Assembly: GCF_016864575.1 (NCBI RefSeq) | Contig: NZ_CP044126.1 | Coordinates: forward strand, 124,001-188,000 | Source: Rhizobium sp. BG4 | Lineage (GTDB): Bacteria > Pseudomonadota > Alphaproteobacteria > Rhizobiales > Rhizobiaceae | Direction: 5' to 3' | Length of the DNA: 64,000 nt | Shown: positions 1 to 8,438 of the stretch, in pieces | How positions within the stretch are numbered: the first letter of the stretch is position 1 | Layout: each line of letters opens with the position of its first letter | The notes under the pieces: generated by a model | Databases searched by the model: none | Seen by the model: only the letters and a program-made list of their open reading frames with translations | What the model was told of the DNA's origin: nothing | Made by a program: the position numbers and the translations under genes

Positions 1-2
1 AC

Positions 3-338
3 GCCATCGCGTACACCTCGACGCAGGGCGACGTTGTTACGGTCTCCACCGCCTACTTGCAGCCGATAGCCGCGGAGGACGTCGCGAAGTTCGTCGCCGA
101 GGCAGCGCTGGAGAAAGCTCAGAACCAGACCAACGACGTTGCCGGGCCCGAGGCCTTCAGGACAGTCGACGTCATGACGTCGTATCTGAAGGCGAAGGGG
201 AACGGTAGTAAGGTCGTTGGTGACCCCGAAGCCAGCTACTTCGGCTCAAGGCTCGAACCGAACTCGTTGGTACCTGTCGGCACTGAGCCCAAACTCGGCT
301 CCATCACCTTCGAGGCCTGGCTCGCTTCCCAAGCGTAG
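3..338 (+). CDS. NmrA/SDR-family NAD(P)-binding oxidoreductase, C-terminal part
   Basis: The frame is already open at the window edge, so only the last 111 residues are present. They match the C-terminal half of NmrA-like atypical short-chain dehydrogenases: a PIAAEDVAKFVAEAAL helix, a following AGPE turn, a segment around ASYFGSRL and a final FEAWL helix. The Rossmann nucleotide-binding end lies outside the window, so cofactor use cannot be checked. Family members act as NAD(P)H-dependent reductases or redox sensors in the cytoplasm. No downstream partner is obvious; the next gene starts about 210 bases later. The family call is reasonable, the substrate unknown. Confidence 0.72.
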   Translation, partial: AIAYTSTQGDVVTVSTAYLQPIAAEDVAKFVAEAALEKAQNQTNDVAGPEAFRTVDVMTSYLKAKGNGSKVVGDPEASYFGSRLEPNSLVPVGTEPKLGSITFEAWLASQA

Positions 339-550
339 CCGTCCGGATCGTTTCCGCTTCCGGAAACCGTCAGCCTCTATTTTCTGCGTCTTCGGGCGAG
401 ATTGGACAGCGATGTCATCTCGCCCGTTTCCTTATCACCAGCCATTTTTGTCGTCAGGGTTGTTCGCACCGTCTTGGGGCGATCCAGAGCGCGATAAGCG
501 GATCGCTCTTGCCCGGTTTTCGGGAGCGCCTGATGACCAAGGACCCTCCC

Positions 551-1597
551 ATGAAACTTGAGTGTCTCTCGAAGACTAAACTTGCCCAAACCATTTCTCT
601 GGTTGCCGCGATTTTGATGTCGGCACCGATGCAGGCGCAGGAAGGGCAGAACGGCACGACAAGTGAAGCCTACGGGATTGCGCCGATCGGAACCAGACCC
701 GCGACCTTCATGAAAATTCCCGCTGCGGCGCGTGGACCCGAGATCGACCAAGCGAAAGGCTATCGGATCGAAAGCCTTGGGGCAGGGCTCTACATGGTCA
801 CCGACAACTCCTACCAGTCAATGTTCATGGTCTACGACACAGGTGTTGTCGTCGTTGATGCTCCGCCATCCTATGCCCGCAAGCTCAAGCAAGCCATCGC
901 CGAGGTCACGGACAAGCCCATCACCCATCTCATCTACAGTCACGCGCATGCCGACCACATCGGTGGTGCGGGCGGGCTCGGGGGAACGCCGGTCATCATC
1001 GCTCACGCGGCGACAAAGCGATTGTTGGAACGTGACGCTGACCCACAGCGTCCGATACCGACGGTTACCTTCTCAGATCAGTACACGCTCAGGCTCGGAC
1101 CGCAGGTTCTCGAGCTGTCTTATCCAGGCAATGGCCATGAGCCGGGCAATATAATGATTTACGCTCGGTCGCAGAAAGTGCTCATGTTCGTGGACGTGGT
1201 CTTCCCCGGCTGGATGCCGTATCGCCGATTTGGCGTTGCCCAGGATGTGCCGGGCTATTTTCAGCAGGTGCGCGACCTCGACAAGCACCCATTTGAAAAA
1301 CTCGTTGGCGGCCATGTGAGTCGCATCGGCACACACGCGGACGTCAAACTGCAGATCGAGTTTGACGACGATATCAAGGCCGCCGTGAGCGCTGCATTGC
1401 AGAGCCAACCCTACGGCATCAATCTCCCTCAGGCCGAGGCGGTCAACGCGTGGGCCTTGGTCGGCGATTATACGGCGCGCGTTGCCGGACAGTGTGTCGC
1501 GTCGATGACGCCGAAATGGATGGGCATTCTGGCCGCGTTCGACACGTTTATTTGGGACCAGTGCTACGCAATGGAGCAGAGTATCCGCGTAGACTAG
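551..1597 (+). CDS. Secreted metallo-beta-lactamase-fold hydrolase
   Basis: The product has about 348 residues. Residues 1-29 form a signal peptide ending near MQAQ, so it is exported to the periplasm. The metal-binding motif HAHADH is at residues 131-136, preceded by the VVVVDAPP strand typical of MBL-fold enzymes, and a PGNGHEPGN segment supplies the next metal histidine. Family members hydrolyse beta-lactams, lactones, thioesters or other esters; the sequence does not decide which. I placed the start at ATG 551 because AAGGA precedes it by about 7 bases; an in-frame ATG at 533 with GGGAG upstream is an alternative. It is convergent with another MBL-fold gene across a strong hairpin. Confidence 0.85.
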   Translation: MKLECLSKTKLAQTISLVAAILMSAPMQAQEGQNGTTSEAYGIAPIGTRPATFMKIPAAARGPEIDQAKGYRIESLGAGLYMVTDNSYQSMFMVYDTGVVVVDAPPSYARKLKQAIAEVTDKPITHLIYSHAHADHIGGAGGLGGTPVIIAHAATKRLLERDADPQRPIPTVTFSDQYTLRLGPQVLELSYPGNGHEPGNIMIYARSQKVLMFVDVVFPGWMPYRRFGVAQDVPGYFQQVRDLDKHPFEKLVGGHVSRIGTHADVKLQIEFDDDIKAAVSAALQSQPYGINLPQAEAVNAWALVGDYTARVAGQCVASMTPKWMGILAAFDTFIWDQCYAMEQSIRVD

Positions 1598-1630
1598 CAC
1601 GTCACCATGGTTGGGAAGCGCAGTCACTAG

Positions 1631-1658
1631 CGGGCGCGGCGATGTAGGTCCGCGCCCG
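1631..1658. terminator. Bidirectional hairpin between two convergent MBL genes
   Basis: A perfect 9-bp GC-rich stem, CGGGCGCGG pairing with CCGCGCCCG, encloses a 10-base loop in the gap between the convergent MBL genes. There is no long T-run on either side, so this is a candidate terminator or mRNA-end stabiliser based on stem strength and position. Confidence 0.5.
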
Positions 1659-1687
1659 ACTACTTCATTCTGCGATATGGGGCCTTC

Positions 1688-2572
1688 CTACTTCTTAGGA
1701 AGCCATTCGAACTGATCGCCCTTTGAACCGATCCATCCAAGCCCTGGGTAGGGGAAATGGGGAGCGAAAACCAATTGGTGATCGGCAGCGAGCTTCGTCA
1801 GAACGTCTCGTCGGCTAGTCCGTCCAACCACACGATCGTTATCGTACCCCATATCCCAGTCAGGCTCTGCAAGGGAAACGACGGAGCTGTGAACCGTGTC
1901 GCCCACGTCCAATAGCGACTGGCCTTTGGACTCAATCAGATATCCAACGTGGCCAGGCGTGTGGCCCGGTATCTGTACCGATGTGATGCCAGTCGAGACG
2001 CCGTCTCCTGGGGCGAATGTCTTCACCTGCGATGCGATGGCATTGCAAAGTTTTGCCATTTCAGGTTGCTGCTGGAGCCATTTCCAGTCCGGGCCAGAAA
2101 TCATCACGACGGCGTTCTTGAATGCCGGGTTTCCCTCTTTGGTGACGAGACCACCAACATGGTCACCATGGACGTGGGTTATCAATACCCGCGTGACCTG
2201 GTCGGGCGAGACACCCGCAAGTGAGAGACTACCTGGAAGGGCCCCAGGGATGGCCGGACCTAACCCAGTGTCGAGGAGAATAGCTTCGCTTCCTTTCTGT
2301 GCGAGAAGGGCATCAACCGACAGGTTGATTGTTTCGCCGGGTCCTCCGGCCCTCGACAGGACCTCGGTTACCGCCTTCGGCCCCACATTAGCGCCGAATA
2401 TCGAGCCGTCGTTCGGTACGATATTCAACGCATCTCTCAATGAGGTGATGCGGAATTCACCGAGCGTGAAGCTCTGGGCCGCTGGCTCGGCCGGTTGAGG
2501 GCCGGTTCCACCGGCAAAGGCCGGCGATGCGACGAAGCATGCGAATAAGGTCGAGATCAAACGAGAGGTCAT
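1688..2572 (-). CDS. Secreted metallo-beta-lactamase-fold hydrolase
   Basis: This 294-residue protein has a signal peptide (residues 1-20, cleavage after AFA) and the zinc motif HVHGDH at residues 133-138. A DTGLG strand precedes that motif, and PGHTPGHVGY and GDTVHS segments follow it, all standard metal and shell positions of the fold. The arrangement resembles secreted lactonase- or glyoxalase-II-like MBL enzymes more than classical beta-lactamases. Its substrate is unknown. It faces the 551-1597 MBL gene but differs from it in sequence, so it is not a recent tandem duplicate. An ATG start opens directly on the signal peptide, with AGGAG a few bases upstream on the minus strand. Confidence 0.87.
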   Translation of the reverse strand: MTSRLISTLFACFVASPAFAGGTGPQPAEPAAQSFTLGEFRITSLRDALNIVPNDGSIFGANVGPKAVTEVLSRAGGPGETINLSVDALLAQKGSEAILLDTGLGPAIPGALPGSLSLAGVSPDQVTRVLITHVHGDHVGGLVTKEGNPAFKNAVVMISGPDWKWLQQQPEMAKLCNAIASQVKTFAPGDGVSTGITSVQIPGHTPGHVGYLIESKGQSLLDVGDTVHSSVVSLAEPDWDMGYDNDRVVGRTSRRDVLTKLAADHQLVFAPHFPYPGLGWIGSKGDQFEWLPKK

Positions 2573-2918
2573 GGCTTTCTCCTAAGGGATTGCGGTAGCA
2601 GGGGCGTTAAAGCGTTCTCAAACGCGCCCGACTTGCGCCAGCCAAACTTGCGTATAGTTGGCGCGTTTGCGGAAGGAGCGGGAAGACAGTCCAAATCCCG
2701 ACTGGACGTATCCCATGCGAGCTTGCGAAGAATTGATCGCCGACTGGATTCGAAAGAGACGTCCAGCGCCGGTAGGTCAGGGTGTTCTTGCTCTTTGCTT
2801 CCATATAGAAAGGGCCTCGGATGGCCCGTGGAACCTCTGGAGGCGAACCGGCGAATGGCGACGTCGAATGAGAAGAGATTGAGTTTGAGGGATATGGAGT
2901 TTCGCCGGAGCATCAACG
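2573..2918. other. Intergenic region upstream of the PAS kinase
   Basis: About 346 bases separate the divergent MBL gene and histidine kinase. Short open frames exist on both strands but none has a convincing ribosome site or recognisable protein features. The region presumably carries both promoters. I see no strong repeat or hairpin. Confidence 0.4.
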
Positions 2919-5126
2919 ATGGCTGATACATCATCGACGCCGGGCAATGTGGATGCGGTCTCCGCCGCCAAACTGGTTGAACGGGTCAACGGCAATGCAT
3001 GGGCTGCAGATGCTCAAGGTGTTTTCGCATACCTTACACCGGCAGCACTGGAGTTTTTCGGAACGAGCCTGGAAGCTCTGAATTCGTCGGACGACGGCGG
3101 TCCTGGGTGGGGCAGGCTCGTCCATGCGGATGACTACCCTGCCGCCACTGACGCCTGGCAAAGAGCGTTGAAGACGGGTGAGCACTACAATGTCGAGCAC
3201 AGGATGCTTCGCTCGACCGGCACGTATGCCTGGGCACGGTGCAGCGGCCAGCCGACACGCAATGAGCACGGCACGATTACGGGATGGTACGGTTCGGTAA
3301 TCGACGTGAGCCCGCCGACCCGTGCGGAGCCGGCGGACAACGTCGCCGATTTTCCGTCGCAGGATGTGCTTCCTCCAATGGATCAGGTTCATCCTCATGA
3401 CCGACCCACCGTCGAGCAAGCGGCGGCGCGGGCATTCTTCCACGGGATTCCGCAGATCAGCAGTTACCGGCAGCTTCAAGAGGACGGTAGCTACCGGTGG
3501 GTCGAGTTCCGCGTCGAGCCCGACTATGGTGTAAACGCCGATATCGATCCGGCAGTGGCTCGGCAGGATGAGCCGTGGACCGTCGCCAGCTCGATTGGAA
3601 CCACCGGGGATGCCGTTCAGGCGGCTCTTGCCATTGAGAAGCTGTACGGAGGCGCTTGGGCGATCGACGCGACCGGGCAATTCACATATGCGACTCCGAC
3701 CGCACAGACCTCGATTGCCATGACCCTTGTCGACCTGAACGTCCTTCTCGACGGAAAGCCTTTCCTGGAAGGCGGCCGGCAAGGCTGGCAGCGCGGCACA
3801 CATCCTGATGACAGCGAAAGAGCCGGCGAAACCCTCCGACGAGCGCTCAAGTCCGGCGAGCACTGGAACTTCGAATACCGGGTTCTCCGTGCCAATGGCG
3901 CGTTCGTGTGGCACCGGGCCGCGGCTCGACCGACGTTCGACAAACGCGGTCGCATCACCGGTTGGTACGGCACGGCGCTGGACATCGATGTCTACAAACG
4001 AACCGAAGCGGCACTGCGTGAGCGCGAGCGCCACCTGCAGCAACTTGTCGAGACCCTGCCTGGGCTGATCTATTGCGCATCGCCGAACGGGGAGCATATC
4101 TATCGTAGCCGGCGACTACACGAGTACCTGGGCGATGACGTCGCGGAAAATAGCGCTCTGGCTGTACCCGGCGGCACATTTAAATCGCTGATCCACCCCG
4201 ACGACCTTGCTGCGACAGAGGAACAATACGCTCGTTCCCTTGCCACCGGTGAACCTTACTCGCTGCGCCACCGTCTAAGGCGTTTCGATGGCGTCTACCG
4301 TTGGGTGGAAAATCGCGCTTCGGCTATGCGAAATGACTCTGGTGAAATCATACAGTGGAACGGCATTTGCCTGGATGTCGAGGATCAGATTCGATCCCAG
4401 GAGGAACTGATCAGAGCCCAGGAGCAGCTCGCAAGGTCCAGCCAGGCGGCAAGTCTTGCCGAATTGTCGGCCTCGATCGCGCATGAGGTCAACCAGCCTC
4501 TTTCAGCGGTGGTCAACTATTCCAGCGCCTGCCAGCGCTGGCTTACCGCCGAACCCCCAAACATCGAGCGCGCTCAGAGATCATTGGACCGCATCCTCCA
4601 AAGCGCGAATACCGCGGCGGATGTCGTGAGCCGTATTCGCGCACTGTTCAAGCAATCGACGGACCAGCGGAACAGCACAGAGCTAGCCGCTGTCGTGAGG
4701 TTGGCTCGTGACCTGGTGTCTGAGGAGGCCGGACGCCGTAGCGTCAAGACGGTTGTCGAAATCGAGAACGGCCTACGGCCCGCGGCGTTCGATCGGGTCC
4801 AAATTCAGCAGGTACTCATAAACCTCATGCGCAACGGCATGGATGCGATGGCCTCGGTAGAGAGTGGCCGGCTCCTGGAGGTTCGAGTGTTCCGCGAGAG
4901 GGAGATGGCGCGGATCGAAGTTAGAGATCAGGGTCCGGGTGTCGAGTTTCCCGACAAGATTTTCGAACCGTTCTTTACGACCAAGGGGCAGGGGATGGGG
5001 ATGGGGCTTGCCATCTCTCGCTCGATCGTCGAGTCCCACGGCGGGCAGTTATGGGCCGAAAAGAACGAACCGCACGGAGCGTGTTTCGTTTTCACCATGC
5101 CACTCGATGTCGTGGCAACGTCCTGA
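2919..5126 (+). CDS. Multi-PAS sensor histidine kinase
   Basis: The 735-residue protein has no membrane segment and looks cytoplasmic. PAS/PAC folds lie at about residues 20-130, 235-350 and 370-485, and a degenerate PAC-like piece at about 145-200. A short helical linker leads to the HisKA domain. The phosphoacceptor is His522, in SIAHEVNQPLSAVVNY. The ATPase domain shows an N box (LINLMRNGMDAM), a G1 box (DQGPGV) and a G2 stretch (GMGMGLAISRSIVESHGG). This H-box type is common in rhizobial FixL/DctB-like kinases. The ATG at 2919 has CGGAG about 8 bases upstream. The signal sensed is unknown, and no haem-binding motif is evident. A receiver-only gene follows after 21 bases and is the likely partner. 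Confidence 0.9.
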   Translation: MADTSSTPGNVDAVSAAKLVERVNGNAWAADAQGVFAYLTPAALEFFGTSLEALNSSDDGGPGWGRLVHADDYPAATDAWQRALKTGEHYNVEHRMLRSTGTYAWARCSGQPTRNEHGTITGWYGSVIDVSPPTRAEPADNVADFPSQDVLPPMDQVHPHDRPTVEQAAARAFFHGIPQISSYRQLQEDGSYRWVEFRVEPDYGVNADIDPAVARQDEPWTVASSIGTTGDAVQAALAIEKLYGGAWAIDATGQFTYATPTAQTSIAMTLVDLNVLLDGKPFLEGGRQGWQRGTHPDDSERAGETLRRALKSGEHWNFEYRVLRANGAFVWHRAAARPTFDKRGRITGWYGTALDIDVYKRTEAALRERERHLQQLVETLPGLIYCASPNGEHIYRSRRLHEYLGDDVAENSALAVPGGTFKSLIHPDDLAATEEQYARSLATGEPYSLRHRLRRFDGVYRWVENRASAMRNDSGEIIQWNGICLDVEDQIRSQEELIRAQEQLARSSQAASLAELSASIAHEVNQPLSAVVNYSSACQRWLTAEPPNIERAQRSLDRILQSANTAADVVSRIRALFKQSTDQRNSTELAAVVRLARDLVSEEAGRRSVKTVVEIENGLRPAAFDRVQIQQVLINLMRNGMDAMASVESGRLLEVRVFREREMARIEVRDQGPGVEFPDKIFEPFFTTKGQGMGMGLAISRSIVESHGGQLWAEKNEPHGACFVFTMPLDVVATS

Positions 5127-5147
5127 CCCGCCTGTCGAGGTAGAGAA

Positions 5148-5516
5148 ATGCCGAACCCGCCTTTGATCGCGATCGTCGACAATGATCCGAACGTGCTTGC
5201 CTCGTTGTCCGATCTCTTGGAATCGGCGGCGTATGACACCCGCACTTTCATTTCCGTTGCCTCATTTTTGACCGCCGGCTTTGAAGGTGTGGATTTGCTG
5301 ATCACTGACATCGGAATGCCCGGGCTCGACGGCTTCGAGCTGCGAGACGCTGTCCGCAACGCGAACCCAGACCTCCCGGTTTTGTTGATCACTGGTCGTC
5401 ACGAGATCGTAGACGAGGAACGGGCCAAAGGCGCTGGTGGTTTTCTGCGAAAGCCCTTCGATGGGGACCGGCTGGTTTCGGTGGTCCAGGGGACGCTGGC
5501 CAGCGGACAGGCCTGA
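5148..5516 (+). CDS. Single-domain response regulator (receiver only)
   Basis: A 122-residue CheY/FixJ-type receiver. Acidic-pocket Asp11 and Asp13, phosphoacceptor Asp54 in LITDIGMPG, Thr82 and Lys102 in LRKPF are all present, so it should accept phosphate. There is no output domain: translation ends just after the last receiver helix. It lies 21 bases downstream of the multi-PAS kinase and is probably cotranscribed. A receiver without output must act through another protein, either as a phosphate shuttle or by feedback on the kinase. The family call is certain; the pathway is not. Confidence 0.9.
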   Translation: MPNPPLIAIVDNDPNVLASLSDLLESAAYDTRTFISVASFLTAGFEGVDLLITDIGMPGLDGFELRDAVRNANPDLPVLLITGRHEIVDEERAKGAGGFLRKPFDGDRLVSVVQGTLASGQA

Positions 5517-5618
5517 AGCGCCCAAGATTGCGGCTCGCCTCTATCGGCATTTCACCGTAGATTTCCCCTGAAGCTATAGCGGCTACGCGCTGCCTCCTTT
5601 CAAACTAGGGTCCGCAAC

Positions 5619-6251
5619 ATGCCTTTCATCGATGCCGACAGCATCTTCCCGATCACGCACCCCGATGGCACGGTTTCTCGCACCACGATCTTCTTGAAGA
5701 ACGTGGTCAATCACCCCCGGATGGAAATCGGCGATTACACGTACTTCACGCACTATGGGAAGCTCAGCGAGACCGAAGAGATTCTTGCGCCATATCTCTT
5801 CCGGGGCAGTCGGGAAAAGCTGATTATCGGCAAGTTCGTCCAGATCGCACGTGGAAGCTACTTTATCACCAGCTCAGCGAACCATCCGATGTGGGGTGTA
5901 ACGACGTTCCCATTCAGGATTTTTAGACCGGAAACGTTTGGGTACAACGACCTGCCTGTAAAGGATACGGTGGTCGGCAACGATGTCTGGATCGGCCATG
6001 ACGCCGTCGTTATGCCGGGAGTGAATATAGGTGCTGGCGCGATTGTTGCGGCCGGGTCGGTCGTTACCCGGAACGTGCCTGCCTACGCGATTGTCGGCGG
6101 GAACCCTGCCGCCGTCATCCGGATGCGCTTTGAAGACGACGTCATCGCAAAGCTTCTTCAAATCGCATGGTGGGATTGGCCGATCGAGAAGATCGAGGCA
6201 AACATTCCTGCCTTGGAACGCGGCGACCTATCGACGCTGAGTATACTTTAA
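5619..6251 (+). CDS. CatB/Vat-type left-handed beta-helix acetyltransferase
   Basis: The 210-residue protein has hexapeptide-repeat rungs in its C-terminal half (around VVGNDVWIGHDAVVMPGVNI and GAIVAAGSVVT). His89, in SSANHPMWG before TTFPF, matches the catalytic histidine of xenobiotic acetyltransferases of the CatB/Vat group. Members transfer acetyl from acetyl-CoA to chloramphenicol, streptogramins or other hydroxyl acceptors as cytoplasmic trimers. In environmental bacteria the acceptor is usually unknown, so resistance should not be assumed. It follows the two-component pair on the same strand after about 100 bases. Confidence 0.85.
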   Translation: MPFIDADSIFPITHPDGTVSRTTIFLKNVVNHPRMEIGDYTYFTHYGKLSETEEILAPYLFRGSREKLIIGKFVQIARGSYFITSSANHPMWGVTTFPFRIFRPETFGYNDLPVKDTVVGNDVWIGHDAVVMPGVNIGAGAIVAAGSVVTRNVPAYAIVGGNPAAVIRMRFEDDVIAKLLQIAWWDWPIEKIEANIPALERGDLSTLSIL

Positions 6252-6284
6252 GGTGCGTTTCGTTGGTCGGCTTCTTCGCAGACG

Positions 6285-7448
6285 TCATTTTCTGCTTAAA
6301 AAGCTCAACGCGGCAATCGCTGCAAATGCCGATGCTACCAGCAAAAGGCTTACCTGAAGGCCTTCGTTCTTGGCGAGGAATCCAAGGAGAGCCGGTCCAA
6401 CGAGGAGACCGAAGTATCCCATCGCTTTAACAACCGACATGGCCTTGCCTGTCGCTTGGAAACCGAGGCGTCCTGTTGCCGCGAAAATAGATGGATTGAT
6501 GTTCGCCATTCCCAACCCGCAAATTGCCAAGGCAACTAGAGCGGCTGGGACGCTTCCAATGGCTAGCATAGCGGTCACCGCGGCTGCACAGCTCGCTCCG
6601 CCGATTTGAATCGTCAGCATCAAGCCGATCCTCTGTACGACCCGATCCCCAAGCAGCCGTCCGATCGCAACCGCTCCGGTGAGTATGCCAAAGGCATATG
6701 CACCCATGCTTTCCGTCGCGAAGAGATACTTTACCACGAAAATTCCGCTCCAATCCATCATGCCTGCCTCGGCAAGCACGAACATCAATGCGAGACACCC
6801 ATAGACGAAGATGAGCGTCGCCTTTGGCTGAGCTTCAGGAGTTTGCACGGCCCCATCACTGGGACCCATCGTAGCCGGCTGCGTCCAGAGGGCAGTGGTC
6901 GACCAAGCAGCGACCAGCGGTAGCAACATAGCCAGCGCGCCTGCAGTCCCCAGGCAGACGCGAAGAGTTCCTCCGTGAGAAATGATTTGCCCCACCAAGA
7001 ACGCTCCAAGCAAATTGCCAATACTGAACATGGCATGGAACGACGACATCATAGGTCGGTTCGCCTGCCGCTCGATGATCGAAGCACGGGTGTTCATTGC
7101 CACATCCAGCGTTCCGAATCCTGCGCCGGCAAAGATCACGACGAGGGCTAGCTGTCCGGAGGTCTCCGAGAGCGGCATTAGGGAGACGCCCAGCCCGAAT
7201 GCGGTTGAGCCGATCAACCCGATCCACGTTTTGCTAAAACGGTCGATCAATTGACCGAAGAGGATGACCATAGCGATCGCCCCGGACGCGAACCCAAACA
7301 AAATCTGGCCCAGTTGAGCCTCGTCGAGGCTCATGGTGCGAAGTAGTAGCGGGAGACAGCCTCCCCAGGCTCCGATGCCAAGGCCTGCCGCCATGAAGGA
7401 GATGTAGCACCCGGCTCGGGTGTCTCCGCCTGTATTGGTGAACCGCAA
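6285..7448 (-). CDS. MFS transporter, YbjJ-like
   Basis: A 387-residue, roughly 12-helix major-facilitator protein. N-terminal features include WGGCLPLLLRTMSLDEAQLG, and a mid-protein DWSGIFV segment recurs as DWSAIYM in the second MFS of this window (24532-25686), so the two are in the same subgroup. Members of this YbjJ-like group are inner-membrane permeases with mostly unknown substrates. The start appears to be TTG at 7448, one base after the stop of the upstream DUF2293 gene, suggesting translational coupling; an internal Met 18 codons in is an alternative. It is convergent with the acetyltransferase gene. Confidence 0.83.
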   Translation of the reverse strand: MRFTNTGGDTRAGCYISFMAAGLGIGAWGGCLPLLLRTMSLDEAQLGQILFGFASGAIAMVILFGQLIDRFSKTWIGLIGSTAFGLGVSLMPLSETSGQLALVVIFAGAGFGTLDVAMNTRASIIERQANRPMMSSFHAMFSIGNLLGAFLVGQIISHGGTLRVCLGTAGALAMLLPLVAAWSTTALWTQPATMGPSDGAVQTPEAQPKATLIFVYGCLALMFVLAEAGMMDWSGIFVVKYLFATESMGAYAFGILTGAVAIGRLLGDRVVQRIGLMLTIQIGGASCAAAVTAMLAIGSVPAALVALAICGLGMANINPSIFAATGRLGFQATGKAMSVVKAMGYFGLLVGPALLGFLAKNEGLQVSLLLVASAFAAIAALSFLSRK

Positions 7449-7449
7449 G

Positions 7450-7776
7450 CTACGTGTTCTCCGTTGCTTTCAACGGCTCCTCGTCGAGAGGTTGCCTGGG
7501 TTGAGTCTTCCATGAGCCTAGATAGGCGTCAATTTTTGGCTGTACGCGCCGGAGGGCTTCCTTCCGTTCCACGCCGACAAGCAGTAACTGGTCGTAGTCA
7601 GTCGTAGTGTGCCGCAATGTGGTCTGCATCGTTATACCGACGGCCTTTCCGAGGGTAGCGTCGCTCCAGTCCCTGTCTACCATCTCTTTCACGAAGAAGG
7701 CGATGGCATGGTCTGGGCATCCGGGATGTTTCTTTCGAATGTGTTTCTCGATTGCTCGGGCGCTGAAACGGGCCAT
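7450..7776 (-). CDS. DUF2293-like small protein
   Basis: The 108-residue soluble protein has a basic N-terminal helix (ARAIEKHIRKKHP) and the segment LRHTTTDYDQLLLVG followed by ERKEALRRVQPKID. This resembles the DUF2293 pattern of a TDYD motif followed by an arginine-rich helix. No biochemical function is established for the family. Its stop codon nearly touches the TTG start of the MFS gene, so the two are likely one transcript. The functional link is unclear. Confidence 0.65.
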   Translation of the reverse strand: MARFSARAIEKHIRKKHPGCPDHAIAFFVKEMVDRDWSDATLGKAVGITMQTTLRHTTTDYDQLLLVGVERKEALRRVQPKIDAYLGSWKTQPRQPLDEEPLKATENT

Positions 7777-8438
7777 GGTACGTCTCTTCTATGTCGGCTT
7801 ATCGTAATGACGGCTGCAGCGTGATTGCGCTCGTGTAAAAGGCCTCAACTACCCAAAAACTCCCGTGGATGAATACGGGACGCGCCAGCTGTCGAAAGAC
7901 GAAGCGTCACGATTCAGTTTCCGTAGAGGTCGTCGTGGCCAGACGATCCAACAACGTGGTTGGAGGTCATTCCCCGTTTAAACACGGTAATGGCAGTGCC
8001 AACCTATACCTGAGTTTCTGGCGGTTGCGGTACTAGCTGGTCGCAACGGTAGGCACTGGGATGTCGCCGAACGCTTTTTGAATCGAGTCTAACGTTGCAA
8101 ATTCGTGCAAAGCGGGCGACGTCGCACGGCTCCGCGCACGCGATGTAGTCGGCGTTCAACGTGTTCGGTGTGGATTCGCAAATTATCGGGACCTCGCTCT
8201 GCGCCTGCTGCACCGAGCGATGAGGAGAGGTTAGGCTACCGGCTGAGCGAGCGATACCACCCAATGGTCTAGGTCGGGCCACACTCAGAGGCAGGCCCGC
8301 AAGCTTCAACGAGGTCGTGAAGTGGCGATACCCCATTGTTTTGTAGTTAAAAATTCTTTCTCCACCGGAGATTGAATTCGTCTGCTTTGTGTATAAGATG
8401 CCTCCATCAAATGGGTGTTCGATCAAAGGGGAAGATCG
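7777..8438. other. 660-base gap at the left of the AT-richer block
   Basis: No convincing gene is present. Open frames on the minus strand (for example 8004-8537) lack a ribosome site and recognisable motifs. From here to about 20 kb base composition becomes patchy and often AT-rich, so this gap is a plausible junction of acquired DNA. I found no tRNA or clear terminal repeat. Confidence 0.35.
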
